From a bacterium (GTDB lineage Bacteria; Zixibacteria; MSB-5A5; GN15; FEB-12), in assembly GCA_024230675.1 (NCBI GenBank), contig JAAERE010000082.1, positions 1-32,597 on the forward strand: DNA of 32,597 bases, in the 5' to 3' direction. The translations under genes and the position numbers were made by a program. Positions 1 through 8,175 of the stretch are shown here, piece after piece; the stretch's first letter is position 1; each line of letters starts with the position of its first letter. Below the pieces are notes generated by a model. The model saw nothing but the letters and a program-made list of their open reading frames with translations, was not told the DNA's origin and ran no database searches.

Positions 1-1676
1 AGCTCGATAGAATGAGGATGGTAATAATAGCTCGAAGTTCCGTGATTAGTCCACGGGTCCACACCGTCGGGCAGGGCGTTGTTGTGCACGGAAACAAACA
101 GGTCGGCGTCGTTATTCTTCGCGATCATCGGACGGTCGTAGAGCGGCAGGTGGCTGGCGTCATCGCGAGTCATTATGACAATCGCGCCCTTGCGCTCGAG
201 CTCTTTCTGTAGAACCAGCGCAATCCCAAGATTTGCCTCGGCTTCGGTATACCCGGTCGGGCCGACCGCACCGGCATCGTGCGAGTGGCCGGGATCAATC
301 ACGACCCTCTTCCCCCACAGCGTGTGCGGTCGCTCGGGAGCACGATTTAGCTTTAGGTAGAAGCTGTTGCCGGTGTAGTGAGTATCGTAGCCCCACAGAT
401 CGGAGGTCAACCGCAAGCGCAGTTCATACATGTCGTCTTCAGGCTGCGACCAGGTGGCAACATCTACAAGCGTGTCCGAAAAGTCGTACCTGATCCAGTC
501 GGTGTCCGTCGTAACCCCAAATAGCTGCACACGAAGCGTACGGGCGTCATCCTCATAGATTCTGAAGGGATGCTTCCCCTTCAACGGGAACTCAACCAGC
601 AAGTGATCCGGGTGGTTGTAGGTACGGACCACCGACAAGTAGGACTTCGGCGGTAGTAGACCCTTGGGAAGACGCTCCACTGAAGACCGGTGTGCCCATG
701 CGTACTGACTGTGTGAAAGTCTGAGCCGATACCAGTCGCCCTCAGCGCCGATCGCAAGAGCTTCGACACCTTCCGGCTGGAATATCGAAAAATACCCTTT
801 GCGGGGGCCGTGCCGGATGATCTGTACCGAATCCGTAAACCTGACGGTAAACGGGAAGTCCGGATGGTTGAGGCTGACCCGATAGGACGAGCTATCGGTC
901 AGGCTGTCAGGCATCTGGAGATAACGCAACAAGATGGCATCCAGCGGATCGGAAGATCCCGGATACACCGATCGGGCAAAACGCTTTTTGGAAGTTGGGG
1001 CGATGTGGTAAACCACCGGCGCATCCACGGCCGTCACCGACGGCGGTACCAAATAGAAACCGGTGTAAACACCCTCGACCAGAACCGACTCGGGCACCGC
1101 GCCGACGCCGAACACGGCCTCGCCCCAATAGGGCTGCTGTTTGGGCGGCGTCTCCGCCATAGGCACCGAATCCACCACGCCCGGGATGGAGAACCAGGCT
1201 TCGCAGCCCGGCGTGCCCCAGAACGCGACCTCCAACAGGTCTCCGGTCGAGAACACTTTCACACTATCCGGCGGGTTGTAGTCCTCCGCTATCTGCAGGC
1301 TGTCGAACGGCAGTGTGTGCACCGGCACCGGGATAATAACATCCAGAATTGATTCCGTCAGCGTAGTGGAATCCTCGGCAAGGCAGGCGGTCAGATTGAA
1401 ACTGAACACGCCCGGGGTCACGGGTACGAAGGCAAGAAACCCGCCCTCTTCGTGGACTTCGACCTTTTCGCCGTTGATATCCACGTAGACTTCGCGACAA
1501 TCGGGGTAACCAAAAATATGGCCGAAAATGAAGGTAGAATCGACCGCCGTGACGGTCTGCCCCGGCTTGGGGTAAACAACGTTGATTCGGGGCGTTCCAT
1601 CGCCCGCAGCTGCTATGCTTGTCGCCGTAGCTGCTATAACGAGCAGACAAGCAAAGGCACTCCGTGCCCTATTCAC
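1..1676 (-). CDS. N-acetylmuramoyl-L-alanine amidase, exported, multidomain (3' end cut by window)
   Basis: This is an exported Zn amidase of the Amidase_3 family, expected to cut the bond between MurNAc and L-Ala in peptidoglycan. An open frame of 558 codons runs from GTG 1676 off the left edge. The N-terminus (MNRARSAFACLLVIAATATS) is a signal peptide. Then follow an Ig-like or beta-rich region, an SH3-like segment around residues 305-338 (GDWYRLRLSHSQYAWAH), an AMIN-like beta region around 350-450 and the catalytic domain. Zinc ligands are visible: H464 in VVIDPGH, E478 in YTEAEANL and H531 in SVHNNA. The last part of the domain, with the catalytic base, lies outside the window. The GTG start overlaps the epimerase stop by 8 bases, so translation is probably coupled. 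The amidase family is secure, but the accessory domain names are inferred from residue pattern only. Confidence 0.9.
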   Translation of the reverse strand, partial: MNRARSAFACLLVIAATATSIAAAGDGTPRINVVYPKPGQTVTAVDSTFIFGHIFGYPDCREVYVDINGEKVEVHEEGGFLAFVPVTPGVFSFNLTACLAEDSTTLTESILDVIIPVPVHTLPFDSLQIAEDYNPPDSVKVFSTGDLLEVAFWGTPGCEAWFSIPGVVDSVPMAETPPKQQPYWGEAVFGVGAVPESVLVEGVYTGFYLVPPSVTAVDAPVVYHIAPTSKKRFARSVYPGSSDPLDAILLRYLQMPDSLTDSSSYRVSLNHPDFPFTVRFTDSVQIIRHGPRKGYFSIFQPEGVEALAIGAEGDWYRLRLSHSQYAWAHRSSVERLPKGLLPPKSYLSVVRTYNHPDHLLVEFPLKGKHPFRIYEDDARTLRVQLFGVTTDTDWIRYDFSDTLVDVATWSQPEDDMYELRLRLTSDLWGYDTHYTGNSFYLKLNRAPERPHTLWGKRVVIDPGHSHDAGAVGPTGYTEAEANLGIALVLQKELERKGAIVIMTRDDASHLPLYDRPMIAKNNDADLFVSVHNNALPDGVDPWTNHGTSSYYYHPHSIE

Positions 1677-2700
1677 TAATGTATTTTTCAACCAGATCCC
1701 GTTTGAGTGAGGGGCCGCCTATTATTTCTCTGTCGACATGGATTGAGTCTTTGTCGTAAGTAATCCCCTGTGCAATGTCTGTCTCCAGAAGCAGAGGCGC
1801 GTCCAGATCGTGATAGTCGGCGAGCGATGACATATAAACCGACTGAGCGATCCCCAGCGAGGATTCAACCATGCAGCCGAGCATGACCTTCTTCTTTTCC
1901 TTGCGAGCCTTCTTAGCCACCCGGACGGCCTCCAATATGCCGCCGCTTTTTTCCATCTTAATGTTGACGCCGTCAATATGCTCCGCGTGCTCGTTGTAGT
2001 CCGCAACAGTACAAAGGCCCTCGTCCAGGATGAGCTCCACATCCTCGTTCTTGCCTTTCAGGAGCTGCCAGTCGGCAACATGCTCGAGGTCGGTCGGCTG
2101 TTCGATTACGACCACACCAAGCTTGGCCAGGTAGAAAATCATCTCCTCGGCTTTTTCACTGGACCAGCCGCCGTTGGCGTCAACGCGAATTTCTTTGCCG
2201 GAGATTTCGTTCAGCCGCTGTATCAGTTCGGCGTCGAACTCTCCCCCCATCTTGAGTTTGACGATGGAATACTCGCTTTCTTTGATTGCATCTATCACGG
2301 AGCCGGGGTCATCAATGCCGATTGTCGTCGAGCTGCGTATGCCAACCGGTGCGCCCAGCTCCAGTATCTCCCACGGGTAACGTTCCGACTCCCCCGAGAT
2401 ATAATTGAGCACCATAGCCATCAGGGCAGAGCGAGCAATGGGGTGAATGTCGTACTTGTTGATCTGCTGAAGGGCTTTTCGATCGAACTTGCGTTTGCGC
2501 TTGATCTTGGCAATACCCTTATGGAGGTCGGCTTCGATCTCGGGCAGCGAGGGTCCGTAATGTACGGATGAGGCCGCCTCGCCACCGTAACGATTGTTCA
2601 GAATCGCAATCAGATTTGTCTTGGCGGTAGCTTCCCCTTTGGACACCACGAATTTCTTCTTCAGCGGCATGGATACCTTGATGGTCCTGATGTCTAACAC
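1669..2700 (-). CDS. Dipeptide epimerase (L-Ala-D/L-Glu epimerase, enolase superfamily)
   Basis: This is a 343-residue member of the mandelate racemase/muconate lactonizing branch of the enolase superfamily. Visible motifs in order: KLKMGG with the KxK pair at 148/150, VDANGGW (metal D174), VVIEQP (E200), LILDEG (D226), NIKMEKSGG (lysine 248 or 251) and the MLGCMVESS strand typical of L-Ala-D/L-Glu epimerases. These enzymes convert L-Ala-D-Glu from murein to L-Ala-L-Glu so ordinary peptidases can use it. A longer frame continues upstream to 2904, but those residues lie over the preceding gene. The GTG at 2700 has a perfect AGGAGG five bases away and overlaps the NlpC/P60 stop by 7 bases, which fixes the start. 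Substrate specificity is inferred from motifs and from the NlpC/P60 neighbour. Confidence 0.92.
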   Translation of the reverse strand: MLDIRTIKVSMPLKKKFVVSKGEATAKTNLIAILNNRYGGEAASSVHYGPSLPEIEADLHKGIAKIKRKRKFDRKALQQINKYDIHPIARSALMAMVLNYISGESERYPWEILELGAPVGIRSSTTIGIDDPGSVIDAIKESEYSIVKLKMGGEFDAELIQRLNEISGKEIRVDANGGWSSEKAEEMIFYLAKLGVVVIEQPTDLEHVADWQLLKGKNEDVELILDEGLCTVADYNEHAEHIDGVNIKMEKSGGILEAVRVAKKARKEKKKVMLGCMVESSLGIAQSVYMSSLADYHDLDAPLLLETDIAQGITYDKDSIHVDREIIGGPSLKRDLVEKYISE

Positions 2701-3494
2701 AATATCCTCCTGGCCGTCGCAAAACTTCGGTCCAGATCCGGTCGATAGTTCTTGGCCGCCGGGTTCAGGGAGTTTATGCGAACGCCGGAGCCGCCTACCG
2801 AAGCGTGTATAATCCTTTGGCCGGCCAGGGCAAGGCCGACGTGTCTTTCGAAAAAGAGCAGGTCGCCGGTACGTACATCCTCTCGGCTCACTTTCGCGCC
2901 GCACCGTATCTGATCTTTGGTGTCACGCGGCAGGTAAAGTCCGAAAATACCGTATATGGCCCGTGCGAATCCAGAACAATCAAAACCGGCGGGCGAAACA
3001 CCTCCCCAGAGATATGGCACACCGAGGAATCTCTTTGCCTCGGCCACGAGCCGGGCGGGCGTCGCCTCCCTACCCTTTCTACTCTTAATCGGCCGGATTC
3101 GTTGAGGCTTAAGAAGGACAAAGGACTCATCCGGAAGATAGCATCGGGCACAGCCGCGAATTCTGCCGGAAGTCCTCAGTCGGGTCCCATAGTAGAGAAA
3201 ATGGGGATCACCTTCCGCGCTCTGGATGGATCTGTGCAGCACGGCCTTCTCCCCCGAGATCACAGCGTTGATTCGACGCGAGAACTCCGTCATCTGCTTC
3301 CTGGATATCGCCTTAAGATGCGCTTGTGCCGCCCAGCCCGCGTAGCCGTCGGCTTGAACTACCCGGATGTAGCCCTTGCGGACCGCCCCGACCTCGACCG
3401 TTTCGCCAAAAAGAAGTTGGCTGACGCGCTCGGAGTTGAACTGCGGACGGCTCCAAAGATCGAGCAGATTAGTGGTCACATAAGCACAACGCAT
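2694..3494 (-). CDS. NlpC/P60 endopeptidase with SH3-like domains (YkfC-like)
   Basis: This 266-residue cysteine peptidase is predicted to cut gamma-D-Glu-diamino acid bonds in murein peptides. The C-terminal NlpC/P60 domain (about 145-266) has the nucleophile C173 in FDCSGF, H218 in ERHVGLAL and H230 in RIIHAS. The N-terminal part (about 5-60, then 80-130) is SH3b-like, with LLDLWSRP and GYAGWA resembling the SH3b folds that flank YkfC-type enzymes. There is no signal peptide (it begins MRCAYVTTNLLDLWSRP), so the protein is probably cytosolic and would act on imported peptides rather than the sacculus. The next gene is the epimerase, which would take the released L-Ala-D-Glu. The start has only a weak ribosome site (TAAAGA just before ATG). 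Family assignment is firm; the salvage role is inferred from context. Confidence 0.92.
   Translation of the reverse strand: MRCAYVTTNLLDLWSRPQFNSERVSQLLFGETVEVGAVRKGYIRVVQADGYAGWAAQAHLKAISRKQMTEFSRRINAVISGEKAVLHRSIQSAEGDPHFLYYGTRLRTSGRIRGCARCYLPDESFVLLKPQRIRPIKSRKGREATPARLVAEAKRFLGVPYLWGGVSPAGFDCSGFARAIYGIFGLYLPRDTKDQIRCGAKVSREDVRTGDLLFFERHVGLALAGQRIIHASVGGSGVRINSLNPAAKNYRPDLDRSFATARRILC
2706..2711 (-). promoter_or_regulatory. Shine-Dalgarno site AGGAGG of the epimerase gene
   Basis: The sequence AGGAGG followed by ATATT and GTG (minus strand) lies inside the end of the NlpC/P60 gene. It decides the GTG start at 2700 rather than the longer open frame, and suggests strong re-initiation after the upstream gene stops. 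Confidence 0.8.
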
Positions 3495-3510
3495 TCTTTA
3501 AGATATGTAC

Positions 3511-3563
3511 CCAGGCCCACCCTGGAGCAACTAAAAATAGATCGCGCCGACCGGCATTGCCGG
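3511..3563 (-). other. Intergenic hairpin pair between aminotransferase and NlpC/P60 genes
   Basis: The 71-base gap contains two short inverted repeats: CCGGC-ATT-GCCGG (3551-3563) and CCAGG/CCTGG (3511-3525). A run of five T on the minus strand (3533-3537) lies between them, 13 bases past the first stem, so this is not a canonical intrinsic terminator. It may weakly separate the aminotransferase from the murein operon. No convincing promoter was seen. Confidence 0.3.
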
Positions 3564-3565
3564 AC

Positions 3566-4732
3566 TCATTTTAGCGTAGCGAGCTTGTCCCTGATGCGCT
3601 TCAGCGCTTCCTGTATGTTCTCCACCGAGTTGGCGTAGGAGAACCTCACATACCCCTCGCCGAACTTACCGAAAGCCGTACCAGCCAGACAGGCCACACC
3701 GGCTTCTTCAAGCATGATGTCAGCGAACTGTTGGGAGGTGAGTCCGGTGCCGGTGATATTCGGGAATACGTAGAAAGCGCCCTCCGGCTTGAGACACGTG
3801 ACACCGTTGATCGCATTGAGACCGTCGACAATCACGTCTCGGCGACGGCGGAATTCGGCGTTCATGCGCTCGACATCGTCCTGAGGTCCGCTCAGCGCCT
3901 CGGCCATAGCGTATTGTGAAAAGGTTGCGGTCGACGAGAAGTTGTTGATCGCGAGCGTGAACATGTACTCGGCGAGTTTCCTGGGCATCACACCGTAACC
4001 CAGACGCCATCCGGTCATGGCGTAAGTCTTTGACATGCCGTCGACGATAATTGTGCGGTCCAGCGCACCCGGCACGGCCGTAATCGACTGGAACTTCACA
4101 TCGTAAACGATCTGCGAGTATATCTCATCGCTGAGAATCCAAAGATCGTGCTGGTTGGCCAGTTCGTAGATTCCTTCGAGGTCCTCGTTGGTGAGAATAC
4201 CCCCGGTCGGGTTTTCCGGCGAATTGAGGACAATCATCCGGGTCTTCCTGGTGATAAGTGACTTCAGATCATCAAGGCGAAAACGAAAGTCGTTCTCCTC
4301 GCGGAGCTGGATCGGGACCGGTTTGGCACCGAGGAAATTGGTCACAGAGCGATAGGTCGGATAGCCGGGATTTGGCACGATTACTTCATCCCCTTCGCCG
4401 ACCAGTGAGATCAGGGCGGCGAAAATAAGCGGTTTGCAGCCCGGCATGACTATGATGTTGTCCAGGTTTACGTCGATCCCGCGAGACTTGCAGACGTGCT
4501 CGGCAACGACTTTTTTGACGTCGGGGATACCGCCCGAGGGCGCGTAGTGTGTGAATCCGTCTCTGATCGCCTGTATACCGGCGTCGCAGATGTTCTTTGG
4601 CGTGTCAAAATCGGGTTCGCCTATTTGTAGGTGAATGACCGATTTTCCTTCGGCCTCCATCTTCTTGGCCTTGGCCAGAACGGCAAAAGCGCCTTCAGAC
4701 TCCAGACGAGAAATTCGCTCCGTGTATTTCAT
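3566..4732 (-). CDS. Pyridoxal-phosphate aminotransferase, class I (aspartate aminotransferase-like)
   Basis: This 388-residue fold-type I aminotransferase transfers an amino group between an amino acid and a 2-oxo acid. Visible landmarks: the N-terminal YTERISRLESEGAFAVLAKA helix, GEPDFDTP, the NSPENPTGG asparagine that contacts PLP, DEIYSQIVYD, the Schiff-base lysine in DGMSKTYAMTGWRLGY, and the substrate-carboxylate arginine in GYVRFSYANS near the C-terminus. Length and motifs fit the aspartate aminotransferase/AatA-like group, but aromatic or alanine specificity cannot be excluded, so no symbol is given. The ATG has GGGAG eight bases upstream. The gene follows transketolase with a 20-base gap and probably shares its transcript. 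It could serve amino-acid synthesis alongside the shikimate genes elsewhere in the window, although nothing here proves that. Confidence 0.93.
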   Translation of the reverse strand: MKYTERISRLESEGAFAVLAKAKKMEAEGKSVIHLQIGEPDFDTPKNICDAGIQAIRDGFTHYAPSGGIPDVKKVVAEHVCKSRGIDVNLDNIIVMPGCKPLIFAALISLVGEGDEVIVPNPGYPTYRSVTNFLGAKPVPIQLREENDFRFRLDDLKSLITRKTRMIVLNSPENPTGGILTNEDLEGIYELANQHDLWILSDEIYSQIVYDVKFQSITAVPGALDRTIIVDGMSKTYAMTGWRLGYGVMPRKLAEYMFTLAINNFSSTATFSQYAMAEALSGPQDDVERMNAEFRRRRDVIVDGLNAINGVTCLKPEGAFYVFPNITGTGLTSQQFADIMLEEAGVACLAGTAFGKFGEGYVRFSYANSVENIQEALKRIRDKLATLK

Positions 4733-4752
4733 GAGATGATCTCCCGATCGAT

Positions 4753-6765
4753 TTATAGATTCAGCATTTCTTTTGCTTTGTGTGCGATATGCTCCGCGGC
4801 CAGACCAAACTTCTTGATCAACTGCCAGGGCTCTCCCGATTCTCCGAAACGATCCTTCACGCCTATCATGGCGAACGGGACCGGCCGGTTTTCAAGCGAC
4901 CGTTCCCCGGCAATGATCCCAGCTATTTGATTGCCCAATCCCCCGACCTGGTGTTCTTCGGCCGTGATTACTCCCCCCGTTTCATGCGCCGCACGAACCA
5001 CGGCCGCCCGATCTATCGGCTTGAGTGTGTGGAGGTGCAGCACCCTGATCTCAATATCGCATTCGGTTTTTAGAATATAAGCTGCTCTTGCCGCCTCAGC
5101 CGTTTCGGGTCCGCAGGAGACGATGGTTAGCTTTTCGCTCTCGTTCACATACTCGGAGGCCAGGACAACGTCGCAAGCCTCAACGAAGTGCTCCGCCGAT
5201 TTGCGAAAACGAAAGATATTGCCTTCGCCAAACCTGAAAGGACTGTCTTCTTTGGTGATGATAGGAGTAGCCTCGCGGGCGAATCTAAGATATTTAGGCC
5301 CCACGATGTCAAATAGCATCGCTCTGGTCATTTTTTCAGTCTCGACAATGTCGCACGGCACGCCCATGTGCATGTTGGGCAGGCCGGTGATCTGGAAAAT
5401 CGCCTCCAGCTCCTGGTGCGTGGCGCCGTCCGGTCCAACCGAGATACCGCCGTGTGCGCCGACGACAAGTACGTTCAGATTGCCGTAACAGACCGATACG
5501 CGGAGTTGATCAAGATTACGCGTTGAGGCAAAGACACCGTACGTCCCGAACACGGGTATCTTACCCTCCCTGGCCAGCCCGGCGGCAATGGTCGTGGCGT
5601 TTTGCTCGGCAACGCCTACCGAGATGAACCTGTCTCGTCGATTCGGATGGTTCTTGTGAAATTCGGAAATGCAGATGGAATCAGAGATATCGGCGCCCAG
5701 ACACACTATACGTTCGTCGTCGCCGTATTTGTCCAGAGCGCTTCCGAACCCCTTACGCGCCGGCTGCATCTCAACTTTCATCTGGTCAGAAGTGTTCCAC
5801 CAGTAGTCTTTTGTAAATGAGGGCATTGTGGCCGCGATGTCGGCGTTCGCTCTTGTACGATAGGCGGCTCCGTGTTCGAGAAGGCCTTCCACATTAAACG
5901 CATTGTCCAGTCCCAGTTCCTCGAGCGCCAGATCCAGTTCCTCGCGGTTGGGCGGCTTGCCGTGCCAGCCGACAGCGTTTTCCATAAAGGAAACGCCCCG
6001 CCCCTTGTTTGTATGGCAGATCAGGGCGATCGGTCGTCCGGTATCGTTATGATTGCGCGCGTGATCAAGTTTAGTGACAATATCGTCCATGTCGTGGCCG
6101 TCAACTCCTACCACCTCCCAGTTGAACGATCGGTATTTCTCTACGAGCGGATCAATGCCCATGACGTCCTGCACGGCGCCGTCGATCTGAAGGCGGTTCT
6201 TGTCAATGATCAGGATGAGGTTATCCAGACCGTAGTGGGCGGCGGACATCGCAGACTCCCATATTGAGCCCTCCTGTTGCTCGCCATCAGAGGAAATCAC
6301 AAAAACTCGGTGGTCCCGCCCGTTGAGGCGGGCGGCCAGCGCGACGCCCACTCCGAGAGAAAAGCCCTGACCGAGCGAACCGGTGGAGAACTCTACGCCG
6401 GGACAATCTCGCCAGTGCGGATGCCCCTGAAAAGGTGAGCCCACCATACGCAGCTTCATTAACTCCCGCTCCTCGAAATATCCGCTGATTGCCAGGGAAG
6501 TGTATAGAGCCGGCGCCTTGTGACCGGCCGACCATACAATGCGATCCCGAGCGTCCCAGCCCGGGACTTTTGGATCATGTCGCGCGATTTTGAGATACAG
6601 TGCAGCACAAATGTCCATTATACCGAGAGTGCCGCCCGAATGGCCTGAACCGGCCGAGCAAAGGGCTATTTCGTTGAGCCCCCGCATATAGTTGGCGCGC
6701 TCCATCAGTTGGTCGACCGTAAACTCTCGTAGATCTTTGCCGGTTGCCGAATCGACTAAAGGCAT
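4753..6765 (-). CDS. tkt: Transketolase, single chain
   Basis: This is a thiamine-diphosphate enzyme of the non-oxidative pentose phosphate pathway. The 670-residue chain holds both halves: the TPP-binding N-terminal part (GSGHSGG, WSAGHKAPALYTSL, SSDGEQQEG with IIDKNRLQIDG as the Mg/diphosphate motif) and, after about residue 350, the pyrimidine-binding part with the catalytic glutamate in GVAEQNATTIAAGLA and a C-terminal domain (GGVITAEEHQVGGLG). The AEQN form and the SSDGEQQEG motif resemble split (TktN/TktC, archaeal or DXS-like) transketolases more than the classical E. coli enzyme, as if two half-genes had been fused. The ATG overlaps the coaE stop by 10 bases and has AGGGGGAG seven bases upstream. 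Transketolase function is likely; other TPP ketol transfer reactions remain possible. Confidence 0.93.
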   Translation of the reverse strand: MPLVDSATGKDLREFTVDQLMERANYMRGLNEIALCSAGSGHSGGTLGIMDICAALYLKIARHDPKVPGWDARDRIVWSAGHKAPALYTSLAISGYFEERELMKLRMVGSPFQGHPHWRDCPGVEFSTGSLGQGFSLGVGVALAARLNGRDHRVFVISSDGEQQEGSIWESAMSAAHYGLDNLILIIDKNRLQIDGAVQDVMGIDPLVEKYRSFNWEVVGVDGHDMDDIVTKLDHARNHNDTGRPIALICHTNKGRGVSFMENAVGWHGKPPNREELDLALEELGLDNAFNVEGLLEHGAAYRTRANADIAATMPSFTKDYWWNTSDQMKVEMQPARKGFGSALDKYGDDERIVCLGADISDSICISEFHKNHPNRRDRFISVGVAEQNATTIAAGLAREGKIPVFGTYGVFASTRNLDQLRVSVCYGNLNVLVVGAHGGISVGPDGATHQELEAIFQITGLPNMHMGVPCDIVETEKMTRAMLFDIVGPKYLRFAREATPIITKEDSPFRFGEGNIFRFRKSAEHFVEACDVVLASEYVNESEKLTIVSCGPETAEAARAAYILKTECDIEIRVLHLHTLKPIDRAAVVRAAHETGGVITAEEHQVGGLGNQIAGIIAGERSLENRPVPFAMIGVKDRFGESGEPWQLIKKFGLAAEHIAHKAKEMLNL

Positions 6766-7361
6766 TGTCTGCTCCCCCTTACGACCGATCTCTGCCAGAA
6801 GTCGGCCAGCTTTCTTTCGAGATCCTTCATCTTACCGTTGTTGAGAATCAGCCGGTTGGCGCGCTTTTGAAATTCCGAGTACGGAAGTTGCGCCTTTTCT
6901 CGAGCCGCGGCATCGGCGCGGGCAATGCCTCTCTGCTCCATACGGGCAAGTCGAAGCTCACGACCAGCGTGAATCACTACAACAAAATCAACTTCATCGT
7001 CCATCTCCCAGAACAACAGCAGGGCAGCGTCGATCACCACAACGTCGTGCGTTTTTGTTCCGGACTTGACCTGTCGGCGGAGTTCCTTCAAGAGGAAAGG
7101 ATGTACGATCTGATTCAGCTTATCGCGACTGCTGTCGTCGACGAACGCCCGTGAGGCCAGCTTGCGTCGCCTGACCGAGCCCCGCCGGTCAAGAACCCCC
7201 TTACCGAAGGTGTGGGCTAGCTTTTTTCTCAGGGCGAAGGATTGCTCCACGACCTGGCGGCCGATCAGGTCGGCGTCCACAATCAGGGCTCCGAAACCCT
7301 CCAGGATGCGAGCCGCCGCGCTCTTTCCCGCTCCGATCTGTCCCGTCAGGCCGATAATCAT
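6756..7361 (-). CDS. coaE: Dephospho-CoA kinase
   Basis: This is the last step of coenzyme A synthesis, phosphorylation of the 3'-OH of dephospho-CoA, in the cytosol. The 201-residue P-loop kinase has the Walker A motif GQIGAGKS near residue 7, the DADLIGR motif that follows in CoaE proteins, the conserved IVHPFLLKEL helix, VVIDAALLLF (second strand), and the lid region LARMEQRGIARADAAAR. ATG 7361 was chosen because CoaE proteins begin just before the MIIGLTG strand. A TTG at 7397 would add 12 residues, but neither start has a clear Shine-Dalgarno sequence. The stop overlaps the transketolase start by 10 bases, so the two genes are coupled. The link between CoaE and transketolase looks positional rather than functional. 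Confidence 0.93.
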   Translation of the reverse strand: MIIGLTGQIGAGKSAAARILEGFGALIVDADLIGRQVVEQSFALRKKLAHTFGKGVLDRRGSVRRRKLASRAFVDDSSRDKLNQIVHPFLLKELRRQVKSGTKTHDVVVIDAALLLFWEMDDEVDFVVVIHAGRELRLARMEQRGIARADAAAREKAQLPYSEFQKRANRLILNNGKMKDLERKLADFWQRSVVRGSRQCL

Positions 7362-7451
7362 AGCTCGCAATAAAGCAGAATCCGCCTCGGTGGACAAGTG
7401 GTCTGTCAGTGGTTTTTGGAGGGCCGAAACAGGCCGACTGTGCGCCCGGCC

Positions 7452-8102
7452 TCACTGATCCTGGCGACTGGTGTTGATGCTGAACGTAAGCCCGAGCGAC
7501 AGGTAAGTGGGATTGCGCTCGAAATCGAACTGCCGATCGAACAAATACTCGCCCGGTCCGAAATAGACTTCGCTGTCGGACAGACTCGTGAAGAAGAAGT
7601 GTGAGATTTCGGCGTAGACACTGACCGGGCCGGCGACCTTGAGCTTGCTCCCAGCCGTCACACCGAGAGAATAGTAGGAATCTCGGCGGGAGTCCTGTTG
7701 AAGCCTCGCATAGGGGCTTTGCTCCATACCTATCGGTGTGGCCAGATATCGCGACGAAGACCCGGTCGTGAACGTACCCAGCAAGGCCAGGTAAGGCCGG
7801 GCACGATCGCCGATGTTGAGTTCGGCGTAAGGCGCAAACGAGAGCCAGAAACCGTACTCAGCGTCGCCGTAGTCCGCCTCGGCCGGGAAATTGCGGTTTT
7901 TGGTAAAGCCGACGGTCGTTCGCAGGGCCCAGTGCTTGCTGAAAAACACGTCCCCGGTAACAGCTCCGCCCATGGTTTTTCCGGAATGTCCCTCCGCCAT
8001 ATTTACCAGAACGGACGGAGAGATGTCCACTCTTTCAACCCCGGCGGCATTGAGTCCGGATGTCAGAGCCAGCAGCAGTATTAACGTCAGCAGAGTTCGC
8101 AT
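7452..8102 (-). CDS. Small outer-membrane beta-barrel protein, second of a tandem pair
   Basis: I do not recognise a named family. The 216-residue product starts with a signal peptide (MRTLLTLILLLALTSGLNA, cleavage near AGVE). It continues with alternating hydrophobic and polar strands rich in aromatics and turns (ALRTTVGFTKNRNF, YGFWLSFAPYAELNIGDRARPYLALLG, VSVYAEISHFFFTSL, TYLSLGLTFSIN), as in 8-10 stranded outer-membrane barrels of the OmpA/OmpW/PorT type. The ATG at 8102 has GGGAG seven bases upstream. A longer frame exists, but it would place the signal sequence internally. It lies 73 bases after a similar-sized barrel gene and they may be diverged duplicates. Its function could be structural or a small porin. 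Confidence 0.75.
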   Translation of the reverse strand: MRTLLTLILLLALTSGLNAAGVERVDISPSVLVNMAEGHSGKTMGGAVTGDVFFSKHWALRTTVGFTKNRNFPAEADYGDAEYGFWLSFAPYAELNIGDRARPYLALLGTFTTGSSSRYLATPIGMEQSPYARLQQDSRRDSYYSLGVTAGSKLKVAGPVSVYAEISHFFFTSLSDSEVYFGPGEYLFDRQFDFERNPTYLSLGLTFSINTSRQDQ

Positions 8103-8175
8103 GATTGAGCTCCCGGAAGTTCGTTCATTCTCACCTTTAATACGAAGCACAGAGCGTTTTGGTTGCACACCCCGC

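Noticed and set aside
810-1352. Plus-strand open frame opposite the amidase gene
   Set aside because: The minus strand is a continuous 558-codon frame with signal peptide and zinc ligands, so the plus frame is a shadow.
2701-2904. Longer epimerase start at 2904
   Set aside because: The extra 68 residues overlap the NlpC/P60 gene, are low in family similarity, and the AGGAGG-GTG signal at 2700 explains the start.
3551-3563. CCGGC-ATT-GCCGG stem as a terminator of the aminotransferase transcript
   Set aside because: The stem is only five base pairs and the T run lies 13 bases away, so it is reported only as a weak hairpin.
2805-3638. Plus-strand open frame of 277 codons opposite the NlpC/P60 gene
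   Set aside because: It overlaps the NlpC/P60 gene and the aminotransferase end, has no recognisable motif and has a composition typical of antisense shadow in GC-rich DNA.
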